Below are positions 1 to 9,795 of a stretch of DNA of 64,000 nucleotides, one piece after another; position 1 is the first letter of the stretch; every line of letters starts with the position of its first letter. The stretch is taken from the NCBI RefSeq assembly GCF_025398315.1, contig NZ_JAODOQ010000001.1:1612001-1676000 (forward strand), in the 5' to 3' direction. Made by a program: the position numbers and the translations under genes. The notes beneath the pieces are model-generated. The model saw only the letters and a list, made by a program, of their open reading frames with translations, did not search any database and had not been told where the DNA came from. The DNA is from Shewanella phaeophyticola. Its GTDB lineage: Bacteria; Pseudomonadota; Gammaproteobacteria; Enterobacterales; Shewanellaceae.

Positions 1-1005
1 GCAGCCAATATGGGTGTCGATCCATTGTGGATTGTAATAAGTATCTAAATAACGCTCACCTGCATCACATATTAAGGTCACAATAGACCCTGTTTGGCCT
101 GCTTGACGCATTTTCGTCGCTAATAATAGTGCACCGTATAAGTTGGTGCCGGTCGACGCACCCGTTTTACGACCAATCAGCTGTTCTAACCATAAAATTG
201 TGGCAACAGAAGCCGCATCAGGTATTTGCAACATCTCATCTATCACACCGGCAATAAACGAGGGTTCTACTCTCGGTCTGCCAATCCCTTCAATTTTGCT
301 GTTTTTATCACTGACAATATTGGCATCGCCACTGGTAAAGTAATCATAAAACACTGAGTTTTCAGGGTCGACAACACACAATTGAGTCGCTTGCTGTTGA
401 TAACGAATATAACGACCAATGGTGGCACTGGTGCCACCTGTACCTGGGCTCATCACAATCCAACTTGGAATGGGATGGGGTTCTTTTTCCATTTGATTAA
501 AAATAGAATCGGCAATGTTGTTATTACCACGCCAGTCAGTTGCACGCTCAGCATAAGTAAACTGGTCTATATAGTGGCCATTTAATTCTTGCGCTAAACG
601 TTCTGACTCGGCATACATTTGGCTACCATTATCAACAAAGTGACATTGGCCACCATAAAATTCGATTTGTTGAATCTTCTTTTTTGCCGTGGTTTTTGGC
701 ATCACAGCAATAAAAGGTAGCCCTAATAAACGTGCAAAATATGCTTCTGAAACCGCTGTACTGCCAGACGATGACTCTATGATTGGCGTGTTTTGTTTTA
801 TCCAACCATTACATAATGCGTACAAAAACAAAGAACGGGCTAAACGGTGTTTTAAACTGCCAGTGGGGTGGGTGCTTTCATCTTTTAAATAAATATCAAT
901 GCCGGTTAATTGCGGCAAATCTAATTTGATTAAATGCGTATCAGCAGAACGTTGGTAATCTGCTTCAATTTTTGCGATGGCCTGATTGACCCAAGTTGTC
1001 GGCAT
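1..1005 (-). CDS. PLP-dependent cysteine synthase / beta-lyase family protein (3' end outside window)
   Basis: About 335 codons are visible, starting at ATG 1005-1003 and running off the left edge. The translated product has the fold-type II PLP enzyme layout. A Ser-Leu-Lys-His segment near residue 48 supplies the probable PLP lysine, a Ser-Ser-Gly-Ser-Thr loop follows near residue 78, and a Gly-Thr-Gly-Gly-Thr phosphate-binding loop lies near residue 177. These are hallmarks of cysteine synthase, cystathionine beta-synthase and related cysteine desulfhydrases. Enzymes of this kind act in the cytoplasm on cysteine or O-acetylserine. Which reaction this one catalyses cannot be told from sequence. 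The gene points away from the tRNA cluster and seems to be transcribed alone. Confidence 0.8.
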   Translation of the reverse strand, partial: MPTTWVNQAIAKIEADYQRSADTHLIKLDLPQLTGIDIYLKDESTHPTGSLKHRLARSLFLYALCNGWIKQNTPIIESSSGSTAVSEAYFARLLGLPFIAVMPKTTAKKKIQQIEFYGGQCHFVDNGSQMYAESERLAQELNGHYIDQFTYAERATDWRGNNNIADSIFNQMEKEPHPIPSWIVMSPGTGGTSATIGRYIRYQQQATQLCVVDPENSVFYDYFTSGDANIVSDKNSKIEGIGRPRVEPSFIAGVIDEMLQIPDAASVATILWLEQLIGRKTGASTGTNLYGALLLATKMRQAGQTGSIVTLICDAGERYLDTYYNPQWIDTHIGC

Positions 1006-1201
1006 GATATTACTCGTTATTACAAATGGGCATAGATAATAACCAATATAAATAACGAAAAGAAGTGATAATTTTTTAACAGGGAAGTTGAAGATTATTT
1101 TGAATTAAATCATAAGATAATGAACGAAAAAATAAATGAATAAAAAAACGTAGAAAGATTAAAAGCAGGAGGATTAAACGAAGATAGCGCAAGATGTAAA
1201 A

Positions 1202-1286
1202 TGGTGGAGGGAGAAGGATTCGAACCTTCGAAGGCTGAGCCGTCAGATTTACAGTCTGATCCCTTTGGCCACTCGGGAACCCCTCC
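1202..1286 (-). tRNA. tRNA-Tyr (GTA), copy 3 in transcription order
   Basis: An 85-nt class II tRNA with encoded 3' CCA. The anticodon loop reads CTGTAAA, giving anticodon GTA. The acceptor stem GGAGGGG pairs with TCCCTCC with one G-U pair at its base, and the T loop TTCGAAT is canonical. The long variable arm fits bacterial tRNA-Tyr. It is identical to the two copies upstream. Confidence 0.97.
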
Positions 1287-1314
1287 ACTGCGAAAGAAGA
1301 TAACAAAGAAAAGA

Positions 1315-1399
1315 TGGTGGAGGGAGAAGGATTCGAACCTTCGAAGGCTGAGCCGTCAGATTTACAGTCTGATCCCTTTGGCCACTCGGGAACCCCTCC
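1315..1399 (-). tRNA. tRNA-Tyr (GTA), copy 2
   Basis: Same 85-nt sequence as its neighbours, including the encoded CCA. It is separated from the copy at 1202-1286 by only 28 nt, so the three are almost certainly processed from one transcript. Confidence 0.97.
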
Positions 1400-1496
1400 A
1401 CACGATTTCTTTACTACTTACTTTCTTTTTACACTTTAACGTTTTTGTTTTAGTCATCGAAATCACTAAAACGGGTACATCTTATAATAACGCAAA

Positions 1497-1581
1497 TGGT
1501 GGAGGGAGAAGGATTCGAACCTTCGAAGGCTGAGCCGTCAGATTTACAGTCTGATCCCTTTGGCCACTCGGGAACCCCTCC
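1497..1581 (-). tRNA. tRNA-Tyr (GTA), copy 1, promoter-proximal
   Basis: First of three identical tRNA-Tyr copies on the minus strand, with a 97-nt spacer before the next one. A strong sigma-70 promoter ends about 15 nt upstream. Confidence 0.97.
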
Positions 1582-1596
1582 TCAATTGCGGCCGCC

Positions 1597-1625
1597 ATAG
1601 TATTCACAAACCCTTTGTATGTAAA
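1597..1625 (-). promoter_or_regulatory. sigma-70 promoter of the tRNA-Tyr cluster with GC-rich discriminator
   Basis: On the minus strand TTTACA (1625-1620) is followed by a 17-nt spacer and TACTAT (1602-1597). The bases after the -10 are GGCGGCCGC, a GC-rich discriminator typical of stable-RNA promoters under stringent (ppGpp) control. Confidence 0.8.
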
Positions 1626-1706
1626 GCCTAAAATTGAAAAAAATTCTAAAGTTTTGATTTATTTGGTCGATAAAATATCAATGCACAAGAGTAGTGATGT
1701 TTTTAT

Positions 1707-2246
1707 ATGCAAATTGAGTCAACATTAGTCAATGAGTTACAAATAGGCAGCCGATTAAACGGGGTGATTGAACAAAATCGTCGTGGTGAATTTGGTTTAC
1801 TATTGGCTATGTTATCGGCAGATGCCCGCGACATGGCTCAATTTCAGTTAGACAAGGATCTTAATGTAGATCAAAAATTGCGCAAACAGTTTTCACTGCC
1901 TCCAGCACAATCTCTAGTTGCTGATGTGTCAACCGATATTCACGTCACCGATAACGCGCCGCTATTTCAACAGCAGGGCGCGCGTCAATTTCAATTACAA
2001 CAAGCATTAACGCCAGAAGCCTTTGTGATAAGAGACGCGCAACCCGATGCCATGGTCGAAGTATTAAGCAACTGTGATGAGTTAACTAAACGCAAAGCAT
2101 TGAACAGTTACCAACAACATACTGTGATTGAAGACATGCACTTCATTGATCAATTAGCGACACAGCGTAAAATAAGCCAAACGATGGCCAACAATATGCT
2201 TAACAAACAAGTAATTTTTTTACTTATTTGTGAGCTTGGCAAATAA
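1707..2246 (+). CDS. VC2046/SO_3500-like conserved protein
   Basis: A 179-residue soluble protein with no signal peptide or membrane segment. From its length and overall sequence I take it to be the gammaproteobacterial family named after VC2046 and SO_3500, which has no known function. It begins with ATG 1707 and precedes the small YfcZ-like gene in the same direction with a 58-nt gap, so the two may be co-transcribed. The family name is from memory and the call is moderate. Confidence 0.6.
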   Translation: MQIESTLVNELQIGSRLNGVIEQNRRGEFGLLLAMLSADARDMAQFQLDKDLNVDQKLRKQFSLPPAQSLVADVSTDIHVTDNAPLFQQQGARQFQLQQALTPEAFVIRDAQPDAMVEVLSNCDELTKRKALNSYQQHTVIEDMHFIDQLATQRKISQTMANNMLNKQVIFLLICELGK

Positions 2247-2304
2247 ATGTTTGTAACGTTTACGTTAGCATGTGTGCACTAAACCATGCACCCGAGGTGA
2301 CAAA

Positions 2305-2595
2305 ATGATTAAACAAATTAAACAACAACAATCTGATTCTGTTAATGATAGTTGCACCGACTGCGGAAGCTACGTTGATATTGGCGCGGTAGTAGAAGCT
2401 GATGACACCTTATTGCAAGTCAACCTTAATGGTGACAATGCATTAGCACAAGCGCAAGAATTGCAGCAAGCCGCACTCGAACGCTTTAGCGACACTACAG
2501 CTAATATTGAGCAGCAAGCTGATAGCGTTACGCTGTCATTGCAGTTTGCTTTTAGTGTAGAAAAAATGATCTTTCAATTAGAACACGCACTGTAA
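2305..2595 (+). CDS. YfcZ/YiiS family protein (DUF406)
   Basis: A 96-residue protein when started at ATG 2305, preceded at good spacing by GAGGTGA (2294-2300). An in-frame upstream start at 2272 has no comparable ribosome binding site. The N-terminal Cys-x-x-Cys and the 'DIGAVVEADD' segment, followed by a C-terminal 'SLQFAFSVEKMIFQL' stretch, match the E. coli YfcZ/YiiS family, whose function is unknown. In E. coli yfcZ lies near fatty-acid genes; here no such neighbour is adjacent. Confidence 0.8.
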   Translation: MIKQIKQQQSDSVNDSCTDCGSYVDIGAVVEADDTLLQVNLNGDNALAQAQELQQAALERFSDTTANIEQQADSVTLSLQFAFSVEKMIFQLEHAL

Positions 2596-2884
2596 TAACA
2601 CAAAACTAGTGGGTTTGTTTAGTTAAATATATGAGCTAAATGTTTATTATATATAAGGTTTTATGCTTTTTTAACGCAAGCAAAAAGGAATAAGTCACGA
2701 CAAAATGGATTGCTGTTTGTGGATAACAAGTGTAATCTGCCGTTAATTAAACAAAGGTGTAGTAGCTATAACTTATTTATAGTGGTCTCGGTGCCTTGAT
2801 GCGGATTTCGCTCCATAGTTTACTGTTATTTATCTGATGTGTTTTATATCCAATTAAGAATAAAAATCATTTTAAATGATTAAG

Positions 2885-2911
2885 AATCAGATAAATCAGA
2901 TAAATCAGATA
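2885..2911 (+). repeat. three tandem 9-nt repeats upstream of the GGDEF-EAL gene
   Basis: AATCAGATA occurs three times head to tail (2885-2893, 2894-2902, 2903-2911). An inverted single copy, TTATCTGAT, lies at 2830-2838. The block ends 32 bases before the start codon of the GGDEF-EAL gene, where an operator would sit. The rest of 2596-2884 shows no gene or other clear signal. Confidence 0.7.
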
Positions 2912-2943
2912 AACCACTAAAGAAGCCATGTTTCGGGATTTAA

Positions 2944-5175
2944 ATGAATCAACAAGAGAAACAGCACTTATTGGAATTAATTGTAAATTCCAGTGCTAAA
3001 CAACAAGGTGATTTTTCGCAGACTTCAGCATTGGTATGTCAATTGCTGCAAGAGCACTTTGACGCGTCTTTTGTGTCTGTCTGGTTACTGACCACAGACA
3101 CAGACACGTCCGAGGTAAATCCCAATGATCACTTTGTGTGTTCACACAAGCTTGTGGCCAGCCAAATTGCACCGTCATTAAGCCACACCCCTGCATTACG
3201 CAAAATACACAAACTGCTTCCTCAATTTTTCACTGAATTGCGTTCTCACCGATATATTTTATCAAGCGAACCACAACAGCAATCTCTCATAAGTCAATTT
3301 TCAGATTATTACCAACAACATGGAATCAAGACCAGTGTTGATGTGGCTATTCGTATTAATGGCCATATTGAAGGGGTATTGTCGATTGAGCATTGTGAAG
3401 ACACAATATGGCTCAAATCAGCGATTCAATTTGCCATTCAATGTGCTGACCAACTTGCGCTGACATTAGCGACTCGCCACACTTATGACAGTAATGAGCA
3501 AATATATTTATTACGTAATGCAACAGAGCAATCTGAGCATGTCGTGATGCTAGTCAATACCGACACTGGGATTGTTGAGTATGTGAATGATGCCCATGAA
3601 AAAATGACCGGGTCACCCAGAAACACCATTGAACATCACAGTGCGAAAAATCTCGATATATTCAAAAGTAACCAGCTGCTATATAGCAGCATTATTAGCC
3701 AAATACGCAATAATGAAGTGGTTAAGGGTAACTTAAAACTAAAACGTGCCGATGGCAGTGATTATTGGATGAGTTATCACTTTTCTCCTTTTGTGACTGA
3801 GCTCGGAAAACACTATGCATTGGTATCAAGCTATGACAATTCAGCGGAATACTTGCATAAAGCAGAGTTAGAGCGCTTAGCCTGGCACTGTAATCTTACC
3901 GGTTTACATAACCGCAGTTATTTTATTCCGCAATTAGAGCGTGCTGTTGATGGTACGTTAATACTCATTGATTTACTGAGCTTTAAACGGTTTAACGATA
4001 CTCATGGCCATGAGCAGGGTGATGCGTTGTTGATTGAAATTGCCCGTCGCTTAAAACATTTCGCCAGTGCCTCAAACGCCATTGATGTCGCTCGAATTGG
4101 TAGTGACGAATTCGCCATTTTGTTACCTGAAAGCGAAGATGATAATCCCCAGGCTCTATCTGATTTTGAGCAAGTGATTAAACGTTTATATTTAAACCTT
4201 GCAGCACCATCGGTGATATCACGAGAGAAAATTGAACCTAAAACAGCACTTGCCGTCGTTGATATTAAATCGGTGGCGGGATTATTTACGCCTTTATCCT
4301 GTGCCGATATCACTTTACAACACGCTAAAAACAAGTCAGAAATGCATTACCAGTTCTTCAATGCAGACCTGTTGAGCGAATTTACCACGAACGCAGAGAT
4401 TGAACGCGATTTACATCAAGCAATCCGCGGGCGTGAGTTTGAGTTGTATTATCAGCCGTTAATGGATTTAAAAACCAACCAATACATCGGAGCTGAGGCG
4501 TTAATCCGTTGGAATCATCCTAAAAAAGGTGTGCTTTATCCTGGCGCATTTATTGAAATTGCCGAGCAAACGGGCATGATAAATCCTATCGGTGAATGGG
4601 TACTAGAGTCGGCATGTAAGCAACTTAATTTATGGCAACACAAAGACGTTAATATTGCGATGCACGTAAACGTGTCTGCAAGACAGTTTTTTAGTGGTAA
4701 TTTATATGAGCAAGTGTGGCGTTTAGTCACTCGTTATCGTATCAAGCCAAAAACCTTAGTGCTTGAAATCACCGAAACCGAGTTAATGGGCGATATTCGC
4801 TATGCCATTAACTTGTGTCATGAATTAGCTGAACTGGGTGTAGGATTGGCGATCGATGACTTCGGTACTGGCTATAGTTCTATGAAATACTTGAAACAGT
4901 TCCCCATTTCTAAATTAAAAATAGATCGTTCCTTTATTATGGATATTTCATCGAGCCGTGAAAGCCGTGAAATTGTCAGCGCCATAATTGCGATGGCTAA
5001 TGCATTGAATATTTCGCTGACCGCAGAAGGGGTTGAAACCAAAGAGCAAGAAGCGTTTTTAAGCTCAAGTGCCTGTCACCATGCGCAAGGGTATTTGTAC
5101 AGTCCGGCTATTCGAGTGAACGATTTTGCGCAATTTATTGAACACCATGCCACCTGGGTACCCGTCGAGCATTAA
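2944..5175 (+). CDS. GAF-PAS-GGDEF-EAL protein, probable c-di-GMP phosphodiesterase
   Basis: A 743-residue cytoplasmic signalling protein without membrane segments. An N-terminal GAF-like sensor (about 1-180) is followed by a PAS domain (about 185-300). Next come a GGDEF domain whose signature is GSDEF (about 386-390) and an EAL domain. The EAL motif at about 517 is intact, as are the later 'ETELM', 'DDFGTG' (about 637) and 'AEGVET' segments that carry metal and catalytic residues. I infer that the GGDEF half is inactive or a GTP-binding regulator and that the EAL half cleaves c-di-GMP. The start ATG 2944 has a weak ribosome binding site. The stop overlaps the stop of the convergent YchJ-like gene by four bases. 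Confidence 0.88.
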   Translation: MNQQEKQHLLELIVNSSAKQQGDFSQTSALVCQLLQEHFDASFVSVWLLTTDTDTSEVNPNDHFVCSHKLVASQIAPSLSHTPALRKIHKLLPQFFTELRSHRYILSSEPQQQSLISQFSDYYQQHGIKTSVDVAIRINGHIEGVLSIEHCEDTIWLKSAIQFAIQCADQLALTLATRHTYDSNEQIYLLRNATEQSEHVVMLVNTDTGIVEYVNDAHEKMTGSPRNTIEHHSAKNLDIFKSNQLLYSSIISQIRNNEVVKGNLKLKRADGSDYWMSYHFSPFVTELGKHYALVSSYDNSAEYLHKAELERLAWHCNLTGLHNRSYFIPQLERAVDGTLILIDLLSFKRFNDTHGHEQGDALLIEIARRLKHFASASNAIDVARIGSDEFAILLPESEDDNPQALSDFEQVIKRLYLNLAAPSVISREKIEPKTALAVVDIKSVAGLFTPLSCADITLQHAKNKSEMHYQFFNADLLSEFTTNAEIERDLHQAIRGREFELYYQPLMDLKTNQYIGAEALIRWNHPKKGVLYPGAFIEIAEQTGMINPIGEWVLESACKQLNLWQHKDVNIAMHVNVSARQFFSGNLYEQVWRLVTRYRIKPKTLVLEITETELMGDIRYAINLCHELAELGVGLAIDDFGTGYSSMKYLKQFPISKLKIDRSFIMDISSSRESREIVSAIIAMANALNISLTAEGVETKEQEAFLSSSACHHAQGYLYSPAIRVNDFAQFIEHHATWVPVEH

Positions 5176-5654
5176 TGGGTTAACTTGGCACAGCATTGTT
5201 TAAACTTTTTACCACTATGGCAAATGCACGGCTCATTTCTTTCGGGTAATTTCGTGTGCATTTGTTTGCCCTCAGTATAAAACCACCGTCCTTGTTGCAA
5301 AACAAAACTAGATTGCTCGTATATGGCATCTATCTGTTTATCTTCGATATACCAAGCTTTAAAGGTCACTTCGCCAGTAGTGTCTAACTGTTTCGTGTTT
5401 ATCACTTGTAAACCTAACCAATGGGTATTGCTGTGGGCTAACTGTTCAACGGTTAATCCTTGGCGATAGTCAGGGTGGTGCGTCGCGAGTAAATAATCAA
5501 ATTGAGCCACCACAAACGCACAATAGCGCGAACGCATCAGTTGCTCAGGCGATTGAGCAACTGATTGCTTTACATGTAACGGCAAGCAACATTGTTGGTA
5601 GGCTTGCTGGCTGCCACACGGGCATAAATCAGCAGGGGTAATCTGTGCCGTCAT
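5172..5654 (-). CDS. YchJ family protein with two SEC-C motifs
   Basis: A 160-residue protein with a zinc-binding SEC-C motif at each end: '[13 protein letters not shown]' near residue 11 and '[13 protein letters not shown]' near residue 142. The middle resembles the YchJ/NTF2-like core. This layout fits the YchJ family, of unknown function. Its start overlaps the stop of the upstream gene (TAATG), so the two are probably translationally coupled. Confidence 0.88.
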   Translation of the reverse strand: MTAQITPADLCPCGSQQAYQQCCLPLHVKQSVAQSPEQLMRSRYCAFVVAQFDYLLATHHPDYRQGLTVEQLAHSNTHWLGLQVINTKQLDTTGEVTFKAWYIEDKQIDAIYEQSSFVLQQGRWFYTEGKQMHTKLPERNEPCICHSGKKFKQCCAKLTH

Positions 5655-6256
5655 TATGGATTAGTACTCGTCTCGATGTTGGGCGAGCTATTAAATTGGC
5701 GACCATAGTAAAGATTAGGCACAGGCTTAGCATCATAATAAAATTTTGCAGTTGCGTGAGTGTTTGAGTCAACACTAATACGCCATTGGTCATCACTGTC
5801 TTTTGCAAAAATGGTCACAAACTTACCTGCAAATTCACTCACCGGCTCACCGGAGTCGGCACCCGGGTGAAAACGCACTAAATAATAACCTATGTCGGTG
5901 GCGGTATTTTTATCTATATGGCGTACAACAACCCTAAAGTCGACTTCCAGTTTGGCTTGCTTGCGTTTAATTTTGTCAAAAAAACGCGTATACAAACTGA
6001 CAATATTCGCTTTACCGTGGATAATGCCTTTGTCTTGGGTTTCTGAAATGTAAACCGCATCTTCAGTATAAATTTGTTCTATGCTAGAAAGGTCTAAATG
6101 TTCAAATGCATCGGCTAGTTGGGTAAAATTTGCGTTTAGGGTCTTATTCGATACAGTATCTGCCGCGACAGAGTTTGACGTGGTCATACATAACCCTAAG
6201 GCCAGTAAAGCCCCAGTAATTCTTAGTGTATTCAAACGGATCAATATTTTCTTCAA
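5654..6256 (-). CDS. exported SnoaL/DUF4440-like (NTF2 fold) protein
   Basis: A 200-residue protein whose first 32 residues form a Sec signal peptide: two lysines, a hydrophobic run, and Ala-Ala before the cut. The remainder fits the NTF2-like/SnoaL fold (DUF4440 type), with '[10 protein letters not shown]' and the terminal '[10 protein letters not shown]' in the expected places. The reading frame begins with TTG 6256; that start is favoured because it supplies the complete signal peptide. It probably acts in the periplasm as a small ligand-binding protein. The substrate is unknown. Confidence 0.7.
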   Translation of the reverse strand: MKKILIRLNTLRITGALLALGLCMTTSNSVAADTVSNKTLNANFTQLADAFEHLDLSSIEQIYTEDAVYISETQDKGIIHGKANIVSLYTRFFDKIKRKQAKLEVDFRVVVRHIDKNTATDIGYYLVRFHPGADSGEPVSEFAGKFVTIFAKDSDDQWRISVDSNTHATAKFYYDAKPVPNLYYGRQFNSSPNIETSTNP

Positions 6257-6383
6257 TGAGTGTTTCTCTTTTTTATAATAGGTAAAACAAACTACAGTAG
6301 TGCGTTACCGTTTTCATAACTATAAATTATTCAATGATTTTGCCAAAGCGCATAATCTTTACAAAGTATGTAGGAGGTAAACC

Positions 6384-6986
6384 ATGTCGTTTAAAGAAGA
6401 TGATTTATTTTTACAAGAAATGGCAGATGTCACCCCCTTAAAGTCAGAGCGTCAAAGCATTGCTGCACAAACATGGTCAAACCCGCTCAGTGTAACCGAG
6501 GCTCAACTGGCAAAGCGAGCTGCGGCCGAACAACATGAATTGTTACAGTTATTACCGACCGATCCGCATTTAATTTATCCATTGCAGCCAGATGACATGG
6601 TTAGTTATAAAATTGATGGCATTCAAGATGAAGTGTTTAAGCAATTAAGATTGGGTAAATACCCAATTAAAACAGTATTAGACTTGCACGAGTATCGTCT
6701 TAGCCAAGCACGCGACAGCTTGGTGAATTGTGTGCTGAGTGCATATGATCGCGGCGAGCGCAATATATTGATTATTCACGGTAAGGGTTACAAAAGTAAA
6801 CCGTATCCGGCAGTGATGAAATCTGCCGTGTGTCATTGGCTACAACAAATTGAACCAGTGACGGCTTATCACTCTGCTACACGCAATCAAGGCGGTGTGG
6901 GGGCGGTGTTTGTGATGTTGAAGAAGTCCCAACAAAAGAAAATTGAAAACAGCGAGTTGAATCGAAAAGGCAGTGGTTTTAGATAA
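6384..6986 (+). CDS. smrB: Smr-domain endonuclease SmrB
   Basis: A 200-residue protein with a C-terminal Smr domain (about 105-185). The domain holds 'LDLHEYRLSQA' and 'ILIIHGKGYKSK', the Asp-Leu-His and His-Gly-Lys-Gly signatures of the family. E. coli SmrB (YfcN) cleaves mRNA at collided ribosomes as part of ribosome rescue. A clear AGGAGG precedes ATG 6384. The gene stands alone and ends in a strong terminator. Confidence 0.92.
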   Translation: MSFKEDDLFLQEMADVTPLKSERQSIAAQTWSNPLSVTEAQLAKRAAAEQHELLQLLPTDPHLIYPLQPDDMVSYKIDGIQDEVFKQLRLGKYPIKTVLDLHEYRLSQARDSLVNCVLSAYDRGERNILIIHGKGYKSKPYPAVMKSAVCHWLQQIEPVTAYHSATRNQGGVGAVFVMLKKSQQKKIENSELNRKGSGFR

Positions 6987-6987
6987 A

Positions 6988-7016
6988 AAAGTGGCGCTTT
7001 TCAGCGCCATTTTTTT
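6988..7016 (+). terminator. rho-independent terminator after smrB
   Basis: The hairpin TGGCGC-TTTTCA-GCGCCA is followed by seven T residues, directly after the smrB stop. Confidence 0.88.
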
Positions 7017-7077
7017 GATTTACTTCTGCATCACATTCAAGTATGAACCGAGTAATTAATCTCGGTTTATCACAGTA

Positions 7078-8948
7078 TTACCAACCACATTGGCGGTTAG
7101 CTTCAGTGTTTTGCTCATCTAACCATACTTGTAATGGCGCAAAGTAATCTAATACTGCCTTAGCATCCATTTGTTTGGTACCTGTGACAACATTAAGGGC
7201 TTCAGGCCATGGTTGGCTCGCACCCATTTCAAGCATTTCATTCAATTTAGCGCCTGCGGCTTTCGTTTCCGTAAATACTGCAACGGTGAACAGTAGCCAG
7301 TATCGCCAGCAATATCACACAAAGCTTTGTGGAATTGGAACTGTAATACATGGGCTAAAAAGTAACGTGTGTACGGTACATTTCCTGGCACATGATATTT
7401 AGCGCCCGGGTCAAAATCAGCTTCGCTACGCGCAATAGGCGCTTTTACGCCTTGGTATTTTTCTCGTAACTCCCACCATGCTTGATTGTACTGCTCTGGC
7501 TTAATCGTGCCGTTAAATACCTGCCAGCGCCACTGGTCAATCATTAAACCAAACGGTATAAATGCAATTTTATCTAGAGCTTGGCGTAATAGTAGACCAA
7601 TGTCTTTAGAGGCGTCAGGTACTGTGTCTAACAAGCCAATCTTTTGTAAATACTTAGGCGTAATTGACAATGCAATGGTGTCACCAATGGCTTCGTGGAA
7701 ACCATCATTGGCAGAGTTTTTAAAAATAAACGGCTGATTTTTATAAGCACGCTGATAGAAGTTATGCCCTAATTCATGGTGAATAACGGTAAAGTCTTCA
7801 GCACTTTTTTGAATACACATTTTAATGCGAATATCATCTAGGTTGTCCAAGTCCCATGCTGATGCGTGGCATACCACATCGCGGTCTTGTGGCTGAACAA
7901 ACAACGAACGGCTCCAAAAGGTTTCTGGCAGTGCGTCAAATCCTAACGAGGTAAAAAAGCCTTCAGCTTGTTTCACCATTTTGATTTCGTCATAGCCATT
8001 TTTGGCCAATAACTCAGTTACATTATAACCCGGGTCGGCATTTTCGGGTGCAACATTGTTATAAATGGTGCCCCATTGTTGTGCCCACATATTACCGAGT
8101 AAATGGTAGGAATAGAGTACGGTTTGAGGCGCAACGTCGTCACCGTATTGCTCGTTTAGTTCACCACGTACATAACAGTGCAATGAGTCATACAGTGGTT
8201 TGATTTGGTCCCATAAACGGTCAAGTTCAGCAGAAAAATCATCAGGCTTCATGTCATATTGGCTGCGCCATAGCTCCGACAAGTCAGCGTAACCCAGATC
8301 TTTAGCACCTTCGTTGGCGAGTTCAACTTCGCGTTCAAACAAAGGTCGCATTGGCTTGGCGATTTCGCGCCAGCCTTGCCATGCTTCAAGCAGTACAGCT
8401 GGGTCTTTCGACTCTGCCATTAAATTAGATAATTCAGGTTGAGTTAAACAGCGACCATCAGCAAAACAATACTTACCTTTACCGTATAAGCCGTTAAGCT
8501 CAGAGGCAATACTGGCTAACTCTGCATTTTTGGCAGGATCGAGCGGAGCAGGTAACACTAGGCTACTGCGTAAGCTATTAAGCTTTCGGCTGTTAACCGC
8601 ATCGAGTGCGACATCAGCATACTTTGCCGCTTCAGTAGCATAGCGAACTGATGTTGAGGTGATTTTTTCACCCATTGCAGCAGATAATGCCGCGGTATCA
8701 TCAGTAATGAAGTTTGAATAAATCCACTCTGCGCGATTGGCTTCAACAGATAGCGCCGCTAAGTCGGCTTCAGCTTGATTAATAAAGGTAATCGCTGCCG
8801 CACTGTCAATTTTAGGTTCACTTGTTATTTGCGGTTGCTCTGTTGTTGACGTGTTAACAGACTCTTGGGTGTCATTACAGGCACTCAGACCTAACACGAG
8901 TGACACGATTAGTGCAATTTGAGACGGTTGTTTTAAAGGGAAGTTCAT
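7078..8948 (-). CDS. M2 family (ACE-like) peptidyl-dipeptidase, frameshifted near its 3' end
   Basis: The first 550 or so residues read cleanly: an N-terminal signal with a lipobox-like Leu-Ser-Ala-Cys, then an M2 peptidase domain. The zinc motif HELGH lies at about residue 390. M2 enzymes remove dipeptides from the C-terminus of peptides. The frame is lost near 7242-7275. The conserved ending resumes in another frame and stops at 7078-7080, closing with 'NRQCGW'. The family motif Cys-Ser-Ile-Tyr-Gly-Asn is readable in the third frame between the breaks, so at least two length changes are present. A full protein would be near 625 residues. I infer an intact lipoprotein peptidase in the living cell. 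Confidence 0.85.
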
Positions 8949-9081
8949 TAATTGGCATCCTTGTTTTTCTTATCGGCGTTAGTTTACCCAAAAATGGCCA
9001 ACATTGCATAATAGTGACCAATCTGTTGCAGTTATTGCAGTTTATCTTGTTTACTTAACACAAAAAATCCAACAATTTCGA

Positions 9082-9110
9082 TTGACATCTGTGCGCTCAA
9101 TGATTAATTT
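9082..9110 (+). promoter_or_regulatory. sigma-70 promoter of psrA
   Basis: TTGACA (9082-9087) is followed by 17 nt and TAATTT (9105-9110). The -10 lies inside the PsrA-type palindrome. Confidence 0.7.
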
Positions 9111-9129
9111 AAACGGGTGTTTAAATTAA
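9104..9129 (+). promoter_or_regulatory. PsrA-type operator (palindrome) over the psrA -10
   Basis: Perfect 11-bp arms TTAATTTAAAC (9104-9114) and GTTTAAATTAA (9119-9129) are separated by GGGT. The AAAC-N4-GTTT core resembles the operator type of PsrA, a TetR-family repressor of fatty-acid degradation. The position over the -10 predicts autorepression of psrA-fadE. Confidence 0.75.
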
Positions 9130-9142
9130 CTTGGGTCATGGG

Positions 9143-9784
9143 ATGGCAAGCCGTACTGATACAAAAACAAGAATACTCGATGCAGCTGAAAAGTTGTTTG
9201 CTGAGAGAGGTTTTTCTGAAACTTCGTTACGACTGATCACCAGTAAAGCTGAAGTGAATTTAGCATCAGTCAATTATCATTTTGGTTCGAAAAAAGAATT
9301 AATCCGTGCAGTATTAGCAAGATACTTAGATGTGTTTATGCCAAACGCTGCCATAGAGATTAAACGTTTACACAATGCACCTGAAGATGCATCACTAAAC
9401 GAAATATTTTCTGCTTTAATTAAACCGTTATTAGAACTGAATAAAGTGCGTAATGGCGGCACAATCATCTTTTTACAATTGTTAGGTCGAGGCTACATTG
9501 AAAGTCAAGGCCATTTACGCTGGTTTATTACCACGCATTATGGTGAACACTTAGCCACATTTGTGAAAGCGGTAGTCGCTAGTGCACCACATATTCCGCC
9601 AGCAGAAATGTTTTGGCGTTTGCACTTTACCCTAGGAACCATTGTGTTCACCATGGCGTCAGCTGACGCATTAAATGAAATCGCTGCAGCCGATTATGGT
9701 GAACACAACAACACTGAAGCAATTATTCGCAAAGTCATTCCATACATGGCAGCTGGTGTTGCTGTCCCTGTGTTAAATAATTAA
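9143..9784 (+). CDS. psrA: TetR-family fatty-acid degradation regulator PsrA
   Basis: A 213-residue protein with an N-terminal TetR helix-turn-helix: 'LFAERGFSETSLRLI' is followed by 'VNLASVNYHFGSKKEL'. The C-terminal ligand domain resembles PsrA. ATG 9143 is chosen because it lies just before the usual 'SRTDTKTRILDAAE' opening; an in-frame TTG at 9131 is less likely. PsrA binds long-chain acyl-CoA or fatty acid and then releases fad genes. The 11-nt gap to fadE and the shared operator indicate one operon. Confidence 0.87.
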   Translation: MASRTDTKTRILDAAEKLFAERGFSETSLRLITSKAEVNLASVNYHFGSKKELIRAVLARYLDVFMPNAAIEIKRLHNAPEDASLNEIFSALIKPLLELNKVRNGGTIIFLQLLGRGYIESQGHLRWFITTHYGEHLATFVKAVVASAPHIPPAEMFWRLHFTLGTIVFTMASADALNEIAAADYGEHNNTEAIIRKVIPYMAAGVAVPVLNN

Positions 9785-9795
9785 GAAGGTATAAA

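Noticed and set aside
1201..1533. 110-codon frame on the plus strand across the tRNA cluster
   Set aside because: It is antisense to three tRNA-Tyr genes, and its internal repetition only reflects the tRNA copies.
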